From Planctomycetota bacterium (lineage in GTDB: Bacteria; Planctomycetota; Phycisphaerae; Phycisphaerales; SM1A02): DNA of 39,914 nt. The notes beneath the pieces were generated by a model. The model did no database searches, had not been told where the DNA came from, and saw only the letters and a list, made by a program, of their open reading frames with translations. The stretch is taken from assembly GCA_014381305.1 (NCBI GenBank), contig JACNLW010000063.1:1-39914 (forward strand), given 5' to 3'. Of this stretch, positions 28,773 through 37,200 are shown piece by piece (positions within the stretch are counted from its first letter, which is position 1; each line of letters starts with the position of its first letter). Both the position numbers and the translations under genes were made by a program.

Positions 28773-29941
28773 TGAACAAAAGACACGTATCCTTGATTCT
28801 TGGCGCGCTTTTAAGTGTGCCTTTCACTTCAATCTCATTTGCAAATGATGACAAAATCTCAGCATGGGCAGACGCTGTCACTGAAACCGAAGATCGTGGA
28901 ACTTCCGTACTTATTATTCCGATGAGCGGACAAACGCTCACTGACATTCGAGGTGAAGTCTATGCTGATCTACAAGAAGATATCAAAACACTTAATCCTG
29001 ATTTAATCGTCATTGAAATCGATTGCAAAGATGCGAAAGATATTTTTTATCAACAAATGGGCTGGTTCAACCCAAAGGAGATTGGTAGATTTGAAGGCGA
29101 AACCAAGAATTTACCCGCGGTTGCGAAAGTATTCAGAGTAAATTTGAAAGATATTGAACAGGTCGCATTCGTCAAAGACTCGATGGGATCCATTACACCT
29201 CTCACCCTTTCTTGGGAAAAAATCTACATGACTCCCGACGCACGACTGACTGGAACCTTGGCACTTGCAGCACGCTATTCCAATATCTCAGATGAGAATG
29301 TTCGTGGCAAAATGCGAACTGCGTGGACACTTCTTGCTTCAATTCTTGGTGGATATGGCAAAAGAGATCCAGACTTGATGCTGGCTTTAGTGGATCCTGA
29401 AAAATTTCTCAGCGGTACTTGGAACGGGAGAAACGTTGAGTGGTTTAATCATCTAGACGCAGATTTTTACGTGGATAATTCCAACGAAATGGTCCCAGGT
29501 TTTTCAGCAACACAAGCAGAAGAACTTGGAATCAGTGAAGCAACCGTTGATTCACTCAATGACGTACTTCTGCTCAATGACATTCGAGAGTATCACATCG
29601 TTGGAGAAGAAATCACAGAAGAACTCAACGATTATGTAAGTGATTGGCGAAGCAACTTAAAAAAAGCCCAAACGCTATGGGGTGATTATGAGCAACAACG
29701 TGGTTGGGCGGCAGGTGAAGAACGAGTAAGATGGCTTGTAAAAAATAAAAACACCATTAAATCCCTGATCGGTATTTGCAAGAAATATCCAGCAGTAAGA
29801 ATTCGAATGAGATTTGACCCCAAACTACAACAACTCGAGAATATTTTAGAGGAAATAGAACGAGAATTACGGAAACCAAGTACACCAACTCGTGGCGGTG
29901 GCGGACCATCAATGGGCGGTGGTGGTGGTGGAATGAAATGA
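28772..29941 (+). CDS. Secreted ClpP/SppA-fold-like protein, probably non-catalytic, with Gly-rich tail
   Basis: 389 residues, signal peptide MNKRHVSLILGALLSVPFTS. The N-terminal segment SVLIIPMSGQTLTD ... DLIVIEIDC resembles the start of NfeD/SppA-type ClpP-fold proteases (GVFLLPLDG ... ILILDINSPGG in the next gene). VAFVKDSMGSITPLTLSWEKIYM aligns with the next gene's IAWVDRATSGGAFLSFCCDEIYF, and FSATQAEELGISEATVDSL with ITSEQAEHCGLSDGTADTL. The two are therefore tandem paralogues. Here the Pro-Gly-Gly turn and SGG serine loop are lost, so activity is doubtful. The C-terminus ends in a GGGGPSMGGGGGGMK tail. Function unknown; probably a partner of its neighbour. Confidence 0.75.
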   Translation: MNKRHVSLILGALLSVPFTSISFANDDKISAWADAVTETEDRGTSVLIIPMSGQTLTDIRGEVYADLQEDIKTLNPDLIVIEIDCKDAKDIFYQQMGWFNPKEIGRFEGETKNLPAVAKVFRVNLKDIEQVAFVKDSMGSITPLTLSWEKIYMTPDARLTGTLALAARYSNISDENVRGKMRTAWTLLASILGGYGKRDPDLMLALVDPEKFLSGTWNGRNVEWFNHLDADFYVDNSNEMVPGFSATQAEELGISEATVDSLNDVLLLNDIREYHIVGEEITEELNDYVSDWRSNLKKAQTLWGDYEQQRGWAAGEERVRWLVKNKNTIKSLIGICKKYPAVRIRMRFDPKLQQLENILEEIERELRKPSTPTRGGGGPSMGGGGGGMK

Positions 29942-29963
29942 TTATCAATTCGGTAAGATTTAT

Positions 29964-31262
29964 ATGAATTATACAAAAACGCTGTTCATTGTTGCACTCA
30001 CCCTTTTTACGAGTTTGTTGTTTGCAGAACCTGTCACACTTACACTTACGGATGGAACTGTTTGGCAAGGTGAAACCGGTAATCCAATTTCGCTTGTAGT
30101 CAAAAAAGGTCGAAAAAAGACTACTGTCGAAGGCACGTTAACACGAAACGCCGGCCAATTTATTGTAGTTACAACAACATCGAGAGACCAAGTCATCTTT
30201 TTAAGTGACATTGAGTCTGTTTCGACTGAGACAAATTCCAGCACAAAAGCTCCAGAAGAAATTGAATCAACTAACGATCGCGCACAAACTGAGCCCACAC
30301 CAAAGATAAAGCCCAAAGCAAAACCAGAAGCTGGGAAACTTACAAAAGGTGTTTTCCTTCTACCGCTCGACGGAGGGGTAGGCGAAATAATTCGATCAAC
30401 TGAAATTAGAGAACTCGCAGAACATGCAGATCAATATGGACCTGGGCAAATTCTGATTCTCGATATTAATTCACCAGGCGGGTCTGTCCTTACTGGTGTT
30501 CAAATGCGTGATTTGCTCTACGACATTCGAAAAAGACACCGCGTTATTGCTTGGGTCGATCGAGCAACATCTGGGGGTGCTTTTCTTTCGTTTTGTTGTG
30601 ATGAAATATATTTTCGAAGAAGTTCAAATTTTGGTTCGATTACGATGTGGAGTGGCAACTTTCAAGGTGCCGCTGAACCAGAAATGAACGCATGGATTAC
30701 CCAACTTGAAGGCGTCCTTGCAAAGTCAAGCCGAACCCCTTTGTTTGCTGCACCAATGGTGGTCTTTGCTGCACAACTTTCATATGACATCGATGAAAAA
30801 ACTGGTGAGATTACATATTTTGACACCACAGAAGGGGAGTTTGTTCTATCTGACGGGCAATCAGTGGAAGTGCTTTCAATTACTTCTGAGCAAGCAGAGC
30901 ATTGCGGTCTCTCAGATGGCACTGCCGACACCCTAGAAGAATTAGCAACATTGCTTAACCTAGATCAGTGGGAAGAAGTAGACGAAGAGGGGAGAAAACT
31001 CGCTTCTACTTGGAAAGTAACACTTGAAAAAGCAGGAGTTGAGATTCCTGAATTGTATGGGGAGTTTGGTGGTAATGTCGAAGCACGTACCAACGGCGAA
31101 CGAATCATGAAACAGATAAAAGCAGGGAAAGCACTACTCAGTTGGGCAAAGAAACTTGGCGAGTCTGCAATGAACTTTGGTTTAGATGATGGGTTTCTTG
31201 GAGGTCCGGATCGCATTGCTGCGATCAAACGCCAAATTAAAGAACTCGAACAGCAGCGTTAA
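29964..31262 (+). CDS. Secreted NfeD/SppA-like serine protease-fold protein
   Basis: 432 residues, signal peptide MNYTKTLFIVALTLFTSLLF. Residues about 25-90 form a small beta-rich domain (LTLTDGTVWQGETGNPISL, QVIFLSDIESV), then a charged linker with KIKPKAKPEAGK. From about 128 comes a ClpP-type fold: GVFLLPLDGGVG, ILILDINSPGGSVLTG, then VIAWVDRATSGGAFLSFCCDEIYF with a Ser in the position of the NfeD/SppA nucleophile, and SSNFGSIT. The catalytic Lys could not be assigned. Unlike NfeD there is no C-terminal membrane or OB domain. Starts 22 bp after its paralogue; its stop overlaps the FHA gene end by 4 bp on the other strand. Confidence 0.78.
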   Translation: MNYTKTLFIVALTLFTSLLFAEPVTLTLTDGTVWQGETGNPISLVVKKGRKKTTVEGTLTRNAGQFIVVTTTSRDQVIFLSDIESVSTETNSSTKAPEEIESTNDRAQTEPTPKIKPKAKPEAGKLTKGVFLLPLDGGVGEIIRSTEIRELAEHADQYGPGQILILDINSPGGSVLTGVQMRDLLYDIRKRHRVIAWVDRATSGGAFLSFCCDEIYFRRSSNFGSITMWSGNFQGAAEPEMNAWITQLEGVLAKSSRTPLFAAPMVVFAAQLSYDIDEKTGEITYFDTTEGEFVLSDGQSVEVLSITSEQAEHCGLSDGTADTLEELATLLNLDQWEEVDEEGRKLASTWKVTLEKAGVEIPELYGEFGGNVEARTNGERIMKQIKAGKALLSWAKKLGESAMNFGLDDGFLGGPDRIAAIKRQIKELEQQR

Positions 31263-31564
31263 ATATCAGCGTCGTAAAATTTAAGGACTGCAGGTCCGAT
31301 GACAACTTCAAGTCCATCCTCGATGCGAACTGCGTCTATCTTTTTACCTTCTACAAAAGTTCCACCCGTTGATTCGGAATCGCGAAGTAACATTGCACCG
31401 CTGTCATCTTGTTCGATAATACAATGCTCTCGCGAAATACTTGCAGAACGAATTCGGATATCACAATCTGAATCACGACCAATAAGCAGTTCGCTTACAT
31501 CACCAAGTGCGAACTTGCGAACAAGGTCACCTGTGGTTTGTTTACATACATGTAATTCCATCAT
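31259..31564 (-). CDS. Stand-alone FHA-domain protein
   Basis: 101 residues, essentially one forkhead-associated domain that binds phosphothreonine peptides. Seen: LLIGRDSDCDIRIRSASISREHC (GR and SRxH phosphopeptide-binding residues) and LRDSESTGGTFVEGKKI (the family's N-G-T-x-V-N loop, here GGTFVEG). No other domain, so it probably acts as a small cytoplasmic adaptor for a Ser/Thr kinase encoded elsewhere. Two adjacent ATG codons (31564, 31561) are possible starts; no clear Shine-Dalgarno. Divergent from waaA with a 169-bp gap, convergent with the protease-fold gene. Confidence 0.9.
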   Translation of the reverse strand: MMELHVCKQTTGDLVRKFALGDVSELLIGRDSDCDIRIRSASISREHCIIEQDDSGAMLLRDSESTGGTFVEGKKIDAVRIEDGLEVVIGPAVLKFYDADI

Positions 31565-31593
31565 GAAAGAGAGTGGTCCTTTGGGGGCGAAAG

Positions 31594-31610
31594 AACGCTA
31601 GCATAGCGTT
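31594..31610. promoter_or_regulatory. Inverted repeat between FHA gene and waaA
   Basis: Perfect 7-bp arms AACGCTA and TAGCGTT around GCA, 30 bp upstream of the FHA start. It could be an operator or a short hairpin. The rest of the 31565-31733 gap holds no gene I can support. Confidence 0.3.
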
Positions 31611-31733
31611 ACTCATCCCCAATAGTACACGCCAATGAGCGAATTACCACAAGAGATTGCGAAATTAATGAAATAAAAACCCGCTGTTATCGGAAGTAGG
31701 GCTAGATTTTGCCTCTCAGGATAAGATACCTTC

Positions 31734-32957
31734 GTGTTTCTCTTTTTTGACTTTCTTTATATTCTCGCTTTGCCAATTTTATTGATCACTTCAATAAGAA
31801 GTAGATTACGTGGGCACCCTCCTCGAAAAGGAGTAGGGGAGCGCCTTGGGGCAGGTCCCCAGTTACATCATCAAACCAAACCCATTCTCCTTCATGCAGT
31901 TTCAGTTGGAGAAGTAAATGCAATTCGAAACCTTGTGCAGTTGCTCGCCGCAGATGGGTACAACCTTGTCATTTCAGTCACAACAGATACTGGCATTCAA
32001 AGAGCAATAGATCTTTTTGGCAATACGCACACGATTGTTCGATACCCCCTTGATTTTAGTTGGTCAGTAAAGAACTTTCTTCGAAGAGTCAACCCAACAC
32101 TCATTGTCCTTGTCGAACTTGAAGTTTGGCCAAACATGTTACGTTTCGCAAAAAAGAAGCACATTCCTGTTGTAGTTGTCAATGGTCGACTCTCTCATCG
32201 AAGTTATAAGCGGTATAAATTAGTTTCCAGCCTGCTTCGGAATACCTTTGGTCGAATTTCAGTTATAGGCATGCAAAATAAATCGTACGCGAAAAAAGTA
32301 TCTGCTCTTGGCGCTGACAACGTACGCGTTCTTGGAACAATGAAGTGGGACAATGCCATAATTCGAGACTCTGTTGAAGGCGCAAAAGAACTTGCACAAA
32401 ATCTTGGAATCGATTCTAGTATTCCACTCGTTGTCGCTGGATCCACAACACCTGAAGAACATCGACTGCTCCTAGAAGCACTTCCAAAAAATGTGCAACT
32501 CCTTATTGCACCGAGAAGACCAGAATGGTTTGATGATGCACAAGAAGTATTCTCGCCTTGCAATCGTAGGACAAAAACTACACGATGCGATTCTCGTTAT
32601 TTTGTTCTTGACACAATTGGCGAACTTACAGCAGCATATTCCCTTGCAACAATTGTAGTCATCGGGAGAAGTTTTGCTCCGCTCCATGGTTCTGATCCAA
32701 CTGAACCAATCGGTCTTGGTAAACCAACAATTGTCGGTCCAAACATGAGCGATTTTCCTGATATCGCAAAAGCATTCATTGACGGAAACGGGATCGTACA
32801 ATGCAATTCCGCTGAACTCAAAGAGAATATCCAGCGGCTGCTTGGTGATGAGGATTTTTGCAAAACCATCACTGCAAATGGAAGAAAAGTTATTGCTTCT
32901 CATCAAGGGGCAACGAAAAAATATGTCCAACTCATTGAGGAAGCGGTTTCAACATGA
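31734..32957 (+). CDS. waaA: 3-deoxy-D-manno-octulosonic acid transferase (Kdo transferase)
   Basis: 407 residues, GTG start. It attaches Kdo to lipid A at the inner membrane. The N-terminal hydrophobic anchor FLYILALPILLITSIRSRLR is typical. Then come the WaaA signature segments: LLHAVSVGEVNAIRNLVQLL, ISVTTDTGIQRA, RYPLDFSWSVKNFLRRVNPTLIVLVELEVWPNML, VVVNGRLSHRSYKRYK, VLGTMKWDN, VVAGSTTPEEH, APRRPEWF and IGRSFAPLHGSDPTEPIGLGKPTIVGP. Length is normal. It implies an LPS-type outer membrane. TAAGAT lies 6 nt before the GTG. The stop overlaps thiL (ATGA). Confidence 0.95.
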   Translation: MFLFFDFLYILALPILLITSIRSRLRGHPPRKGVGERLGAGPQLHHQTKPILLHAVSVGEVNAIRNLVQLLAADGYNLVISVTTDTGIQRAIDLFGNTHTIVRYPLDFSWSVKNFLRRVNPTLIVLVELEVWPNMLRFAKKKHIPVVVVNGRLSHRSYKRYKLVSSLLRNTFGRISVIGMQNKSYAKKVSALGADNVRVLGTMKWDNAIIRDSVEGAKELAQNLGIDSSIPLVVAGSTTPEEHRLLLEALPKNVQLLIAPRRPEWFDDAQEVFSPCNRRTKTTRCDSRYFVLDTIGELTAAYSLATIVVIGRSFAPLHGSDPTEPIGLGKPTIVGPNMSDFPDIAKAFIDGNGIVQCNSAELKENIQRLLGDEDFCKTITANGRKVIASHQGATKKYVQLIEEAVST

Positions 32958-33808
32958 AAGAACTTTCGCTCCTTGAAAAAATTTATAAAACATCACCTCG
33001 CGATGATTCAATTTTAATTGGCCCAGGCGATGACATGGCGTTGATGCAATTTGATTCAACCAACCTCCTCTGCGGCGTTGATCAACTCATCGTCGGAAGA
33101 CATGTCACGATCGAGACCGCTCCGGAATTGATTGGAAGAAAAGCCGTTGCTCGGAGTTTCAGTGATGTTGCCGCAATGGGGGGGGTACCTACTGGTTCTT
33201 TAATGACCGCGGCGTTGCCTCCTAAGACAGATGAGTCGTGGGCAATGGCGGTTTTTCAAGGCGCCAATGAACACGCTGCAAAATGGGGCGGGCCGATTGT
33301 CGGGGGAGACATTGCTACTACAGAAGAAAATGCACAACCAATGTTCACTGTCACTACATTCGGTACTCTTCCAACGACACCAATCAAGCGAAGCAATGCA
33401 CAAGTTGGCGATGTAATTTACGTCACAGGAACAATAGGAAATTCAATTGCATACCATCATTTGCATTTCACTCCACGCATCAACGAAGCGCAACTTCTTA
33501 TGGACTCGGTAGAAATTAATACAATGATTGATATAAGCGATGGGCTCGGGCAAGATGCTTCTCATCTTGCAACTGAAATTTCACAACTTGTTATCGACAC
33601 TGCACTGCTTCCTCTTCGAGAAGGCGCAACATTGCCAAAAGCACTCTCCGATGGAGAAGATTATGAATTGCTTTTTACAAGCGGTTCAAAACCACCAGAA
33701 CATTTAGCAACACCCATTGGGTATGTACAACGCAGAACACCGAGCGAGCCAAAAGTAATCACGACTACAGGTGAAGATGTTTCAAACCTTGGGTGGTCGC
33801 ACGAATGA
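32954..33808 (+). CDS. thiL: Thiamine-monophosphate kinase
   Basis: 284 residues, slightly short for ThiL (about 310-330). It phosphorylates thiamine phosphate to the cofactor thiamine diphosphate. Visible: IGPGDDMALM (GDD metal/nucleotide motif), LLCGVDQLIVGRHV, RKAVARSFSDVAAMGGVPTG, GPIVGGDIATT, VIYVTGTIGNS, MIDISDGLGQDASHLA and SDGEDYELLFT. The last part is shortened relative to E. coli ThiL. No riboswitch is seen upstream, since it is an internal operon gene overlapping waaA and tsaE by 4 bp each. Confidence 0.94.
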   Translation: MKELSLLEKIYKTSPRDDSILIGPGDDMALMQFDSTNLLCGVDQLIVGRHVTIETAPELIGRKAVARSFSDVAAMGGVPTGSLMTAALPPKTDESWAMAVFQGANEHAAKWGGPIVGGDIATTEENAQPMFTVTTFGTLPTTPIKRSNAQVGDVIYVTGTIGNSIAYHHLHFTPRINEAQLLMDSVEINTMIDISDGLGQDASHLATEISQLVIDTALLPLREGATLPKALSDGEDYELLFTSGSKPPEHLATPIGYVQRRTPSEPKVITTTGEDVSNLGWSHE

Positions 33809-34221
33809 CAATCACAAAAAGCGAACAAGAAACACATGAAGTTGCCAGATCATTCGCACAGAACCTTCCGGCGTTTGCAATCATTGCACTTGTTGGTGAA
33901 CTTGGCGCAGGCAAAACATGTTTCGTTCGCGGACTATGCGAAGGTCTTGGGGGCGATCCAAAACAGGTCAACAGCCCAACATTTACGATTATGCAAGAGT
34001 ATGAAGTAGGGCAGGGGAGGCGACTCGTGCACATCGATGCGTATCGTCTTTCGGGTGAAGATGATCTTGAGTCAATCGGCTGGGATGAACTCGTTGGTGA
34101 CAAAAATGCGATTATCGCCATAGAATGGGCATCGCGGATTCAGAACGCACTTCCACAACACACCACCAACATCCATTTAGCCCATATTGATATCTCTTCG
34201 CGTGAGATAATCACAAAATAA
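33805..34221 (+). CDS. tsaE: tRNA threonylcarbamoyladenosine biosynthesis ATPase TsaE
   Basis: 138 residues from the ATG at 33805, which overlaps the thiL stop as ATGA. An earlier GTG is in frame but lies inside thiL. Walker A ALVGELGAGKTCFVRG, switch-like SPTFTIMQEY, HIDAYRLSG and the IAIEWASRI motif (W-E/D-type) are those of TsaE. It works with TsaB/TsaD to make t6A37 on ANN-decoding tRNAs. Last gene of the waaA-thiL-tsaE operon. Confidence 0.95.
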   Translation: MTITKSEQETHEVARSFAQNLPAFAIIALVGELGAGKTCFVRGLCEGLGGDPKQVNSPTFTIMQEYEVGQGRRLVHIDAYRLSGEDDLESIGWDELVGDKNAIIAIEWASRIQNALPQHTTNIHLAHIDISSREIITK

Positions 34222-34236
34222 TCCTCTTTTTATATT

Positions 34237-34264
34237 TTGATTTCTAATTCATCTGTGCTACTTT
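34237..34264 (+). promoter_or_regulatory. Promoter of the 34301 secreted-protein gene
   Basis: TTGATT (34237-34242), 16-bp spacer ending in TGTGC, then extended -10 with hexamer TACTTT (34259-34264). The leader would be about 30 nt and contains the Shine-Dalgarno GAGAGGAC. Confidence 0.5.
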
Positions 34265-34300
34265 AAGTGTTCAATTATCTAATTTTAGAGAGGACTAGAA

Positions 34301-35446
34301 ATGAAAACAATCGCAATCTTATCTGCTATCACAACTTTCGCAACCATCGCTACTGCACAACCTGTCATTGATGGTACTTCATACACCGAATATGGCGATG
34401 TTTGTGTGTTGCAAAACAATAACACAAACTTCGGCGATAGTTTAACCGGCAATGTTGCCTACGCAGATGGTTCGGAACTCGATGGCGGTTCAGCCATCAT
34501 TTCCGCAGGCTTCTTGTATATCCATCTTGGTGGTAACTTGCAACACAATTACAACAAATTAGAAATATTCATTGACGCTCGTGACGGTGGTCAGAATACA
34601 ATTCTAAGCACCAACCCTGATGTCAGTTTTAGTGCACTTCAACGCATGGGCGATGATGGAACTGGCAACGGCTTAACATTTGACACTGGTTTTGAACCAG
34701 ACTTTTACATCACTCTTACTTGTGGCGACAACGGTATTGGCACGGGAGTTACATCATATGTAAGTTATGCTGAGCTCAAAAGTGATGGCTCTGGTGTGGG
34801 TTCGTACGCTGGTGCAAGCGACACTTATTACTATCAAGACGGTGATGGAAATTGGATTCCTGTTGTAGAAACTGGCGGTTCAGAATTTGGGTTCCGGTTC
34901 GCACTTAACAACAGCAACTGGAGTGGGGTAGTAAGTGGAACTGGCGAAGATTGCGGGATTGCTGGGGGTGCACCAGTGCAAACAGGTTTTGAATTTGCTA
35001 TTCCATTATCGTTATTCGACTGGGATCAAGAAGGTCTTTTAATTGAAAACGCGTCTGTTTGTGCATTCATAAATGCAGTCGATCATAACTACGTATCCAA
35101 TCAAGTGCTTGGTGGACTTGGCGGGTTAGACAACCTCGGCGAACCAAGACTTATTGATTTTTCGCAATTGGCAGGCGATCAATTTTTCTCAGTTGGTGAC
35201 GTTGCTGCGATCTGTGGAGCACTACCAACTGGGGCATGTTGTTTCGCAAACGGCGAATGCTGGGAAGATCTTACTGATGACAATTGTTTCGCAAGCCGCG
35301 GTGCTTGGGGCGGAGAGAGTTCTGTTTGCGTAGATTGCGACCTTGGTGGTAGTAATCCTTGCCCAACAGATGTCAACGCTGACGGTATTGTCGATATCGA
35401 AGACCTTCTCGAATTGATCTCTGCTTGGGGAACGATCTGTCCTTGA
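34301..35446 (+). CDS. Secreted protein with GACC repeat and C-terminal dockerin-like loop
   Basis: 381 residues, good Shine-Dalgarno, signal peptide MKTIAILSAITTFATIATA. Residues about 20-300 look like a beta-rich domain resembling carbohydrate-binding or DOMON-like folds (FLYIHLGGNLQHNYNKLEIF, IDARDGGQN, FEPDFYITLTCG, FEFAIPLSLFDWDQ), but I cannot assign a family. Then one Cys repeat (TGACCFANGECWEDLT ... CVDCD) and a single dockerin-like loop (DVNADGIVDIEDLLELISAWG) before the stop. It lacks the C-terminal beta domain found in the proteins at 801, 1848 and 37201. Extracellular, function unknown. Convergent with the Fur-family gene, 13 bp apart. Confidence 0.85.
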   Translation: MKTIAILSAITTFATIATAQPVIDGTSYTEYGDVCVLQNNNTNFGDSLTGNVAYADGSELDGGSAIISAGFLYIHLGGNLQHNYNKLEIFIDARDGGQNTILSTNPDVSFSALQRMGDDGTGNGLTFDTGFEPDFYITLTCGDNGIGTGVTSYVSYAELKSDGSGVGSYAGASDTYYYQDGDGNWIPVVETGGSEFGFRFALNNSNWSGVVSGTGEDCGIAGGAPVQTGFEFAIPLSLFDWDQEGLLIENASVCAFINAVDHNYVSNQVLGGLGGLDNLGEPRLIDFSQLAGDQFFSVGDVAAICGALPTGACCFANGECWEDLTDDNCFASRGAWGGESSVCVDCDLGGSNPCPTDVNADGIVDIEDLLELISAWGTICP

Positions 35447-35459
35447 CCTAGATTTCGAC

Positions 35460-35915
35460 TTACTCAGGAGAAGTTGCGTAGATCACAAATCGATGACCTG
35501 CTGGATCCCAGCCATGTTCTGCGCAGATCTTCTTGCGGATGCCAACAATTTCATCTGATGAAAACTCGATACGTTTTCCCGTTCTCATGCAAACAAGTGC
35601 ATCTATAGGTTTACGCCCGTAAATCAGTTGATAATGCGATTGCTTGCCATCAATTGTCACTTCCTGAATTATTCCTGCTTCGCGAAGTAACTTCACTGTT
35701 CGGTACAGGGTTGCTTTAGATGCCCTGTGTCCATCTCGTCGCATGCTGTCCATTAAGGATTCTGCTTCGAACAAACCGTCTTCAGCAATAATCGCATCGA
35801 GTATGTCCGCTCTCTCAGGTGTGTATTTTAAATCTTGTGATCGCAGGTATCGCCGAAACACCGAACAAAGTGGTGCCATAACGTCACCAGTTAAGATGTG
35901 TTCATTCTTGTCCAC
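35460..35915 (-). CDS. Fur-family transcriptional regulator with degenerate metal sites
   Basis: 151 residues from the GTG at 35915; an ATG at 35879 (MAPLCSVF) would give 139. The N-terminal winged helix is clear (LKYTPERADILDAIIAEDG, HRASKATLYRTVKLLREAGII), as is the start of the dimer domain (SHYQLIYG). The usual HHDHLxCxxCG segment reads RKPIDALVCMRTGKRIEF, so the His cluster and one Cys of the CxxC pair are missing. The C-terminal Cys pair is also absent (protein ends YATSPE). Metal sensing as in Fur, Zur or PerR is therefore unlikely in standard form. It is divergent from the glycosyltransferase gene with a palindrome between them, so it may regulate itself and that gene. Confidence 0.85.
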   Translation of the reverse strand: MDKNEHILTGDVMAPLCSVFRRYLRSQDLKYTPERADILDAIIAEDGLFEAESLMDSMRRDGHRASKATLYRTVKLLREAGIIQEVTIDGKQSHYQLIYGRKPIDALVCMRTGKRIEFSSDEIVGIRKKICAEHGWDPAGHRFVIYATSPE

Positions 35916-35916
35916 G

Positions 35917-35931
35917 ATGGTATCTTACCAT
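35917..35931. promoter_or_regulatory. Palindrome in the Fur-family / glycosyltransferase divergent gap (candidate operator)
   Basis: Perfect inverted repeat ATGGTA-TCT-TACCAT occupies most of the 23-bp gap between the two divergent starts. The right arm TACCAT is also a possible -10, 7 nt before the glycosyltransferase ATG. A regulator bound here would block that gene. It does not look like a classic Fur box. Confidence 0.45.
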
Positions 35932-35938
35932 AGCAATC

Positions 35939-37006
35939 ATGGCAAATATTCTTGCATTTGAATCTTTTGACGGTGGTTCACACCGCCAGTTTCGTGAAAC
36001 ACTCACACTACATTCGTCGCATACATGGACGTGGATTACTCGTCCCCCAAGAGGATGGAAGTGGCGCATGGCAATCAGTGCACAAGAGATGGTTGATGAT
36101 GCATTAAGGCAGGGGGTTCAAAAACCGGATTGCATCTTTACAACTTCACTTGTAGATGTTGCTGCGTTGAGAGCTGCGCTCCCGCGTGGTTGGCGAGATC
36201 TGCCACTTGTTTTGTACATGCATGAAAATCAAATTGCGTATCCAACGAGCGACGAGAGGGATGCTTCTTTTGCGTGTACAAATTTGCAGAGTATCCTTAC
36301 TTCTGATCTCACTATATTCAATAGCAAATGGAACATGGATTCGTTCATCGATGGCATCTGTACGTTCCTCAAGCATTCAGATACTACACTTTGTAACGTT
36401 GAACAACGCATTCGTGACAACGCAACGGTCGCGTGGGTACCCGTCGAAGTACCAACTGAAAATTCAAGAGTTTTACATAACTCTAATATGAGCGGACGTA
36501 AAAAAGGCGCATGCACGACAACAATTGTCTGGCCCCATCGCTGGGAACACGACAAAGGCCCCCGAAAGTTACTTAAACTGGCGAGGGAACACACCAAGAC
36601 ACGCAACCTACGCTGGATTATTCTTGGCGAACAATTTGAAGAAGCCCCTGAATCGCTAAGAAAATTTGAAGATGAGTTTCGGGATCAAATCGATCACATG
36701 GGGTATGTCGAGTCGAAAGGGGAGTATTGGAAGTGGCTTCATAAGGCTGATTGGGTACTTTCAACTGCAATACACGAATTTTTCGGTATTGCAGTTGTTG
36801 AAGCTTTGTTTGCTGGGTGCTTGCCTTGGCTGCCTGAGAAACTCAGCTACCGAGAATTGTTGCCTGCCTGTGCACGCGGTTTGTCGCCCGGAGTTTGCAA
36901 TTTTGACCAAGAATCAATAACTACACAAATCCAAAATCATCTGTATATGGCACAGGCACCCCAAGCCAGCAGACGGATCGATTCACTCATATCAGACGTT
37001 TTGTAA
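35939..37006 (+). CDS. tRNA-queuosine alpha-mannosyltransferase-like glycosyltransferase (DUF3524 / GTDC1 family)
   Basis: 355 residues. The N-terminal DUF3524 domain is well marked: ILAFESFDGGSHRQFRETL, WTWITRPPRGWKWRM, FTTSLVDVAALRA and LVLYMHENQIAYP, all hallmarks of GTDC1/QTMAN. The C-terminal half is a GT4-type Rossmann domain: VWPHRWEHDKGPRKLL, WIILGEQFEEAP, MGYVESKGEYWKWLHKADWVLSTAIHEFFGIAVVEALFAGCLPWLP (E-x7-E type region). The animal member is reported to mannosylate queuosine in tRNA-Asp; the bacterial substrate is inferred, not shown. No Shine-Dalgarno and TACCAT 7 nt before the ATG. Divergent from the Fur-family gene. The 37007-37188 gap after it holds the next promoter region only. 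Confidence 0.9.
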   Translation: MANILAFESFDGGSHRQFRETLTLHSSHTWTWITRPPRGWKWRMAISAQEMVDDALRQGVQKPDCIFTTSLVDVAALRAALPRGWRDLPLVLYMHENQIAYPTSDERDASFACTNLQSILTSDLTIFNSKWNMDSFIDGICTFLKHSDTTLCNVEQRIRDNATVAWVPVEVPTENSRVLHNSNMSGRKKGACTTTIVWPHRWEHDKGPRKLLKLAREHTKTRNLRWIILGEQFEEAPESLRKFEDEFRDQIDHMGYVESKGEYWKWLHKADWVLSTAIHEFFGIAVVEALFAGCLPWLPEKLSYRELLPACARGLSPGVCNFDQESITTQIQNHLYMAQAPQASRRIDSLISDVL

Positions 37007-37153
37007 AAAGGTTGCCGCAAATGGGCTACGTTTACGTAAGTATGCAAGGGTAACATTTGCCCAAAACGCCATTTCATCGGCTTTTTTCATCATTTTTATA
37101 GATCTATACCGCTTATTTTAGCGAATAAACTTTTATTACAACCCTTTTTGGGC

Positions 37154-37159
37154 TATATT
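37154..37159 (+). promoter_or_regulatory. Candidate -10 of the subtilase gene
   Basis: TATATT lies about 42 nt before the ATG at 37201, in an AT-rich stretch. No convincing -35 was found at 16-18 bp. A Shine-Dalgarno (GGAG) follows nearer the start. Confidence 0.3.
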
Positions 37160-37200
37160 GAGGCATTGGAAAACCCATTATCAACTGCTTGGAGACAGAG

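Noticed and set aside
31634-31675. 13-codon ORF (MSELPQEIAKLMK) in the FHA-waaA gap
   Set aside because: No Shine-Dalgarno and too short to separate from chance.
32954-33808. TPP riboswitch expected near a thiamine gene
   Set aside because: thiL overlaps waaA by 4 bp and no leader exists; the 31565-31733 gap before waaA shows no TPP-type conserved segments.
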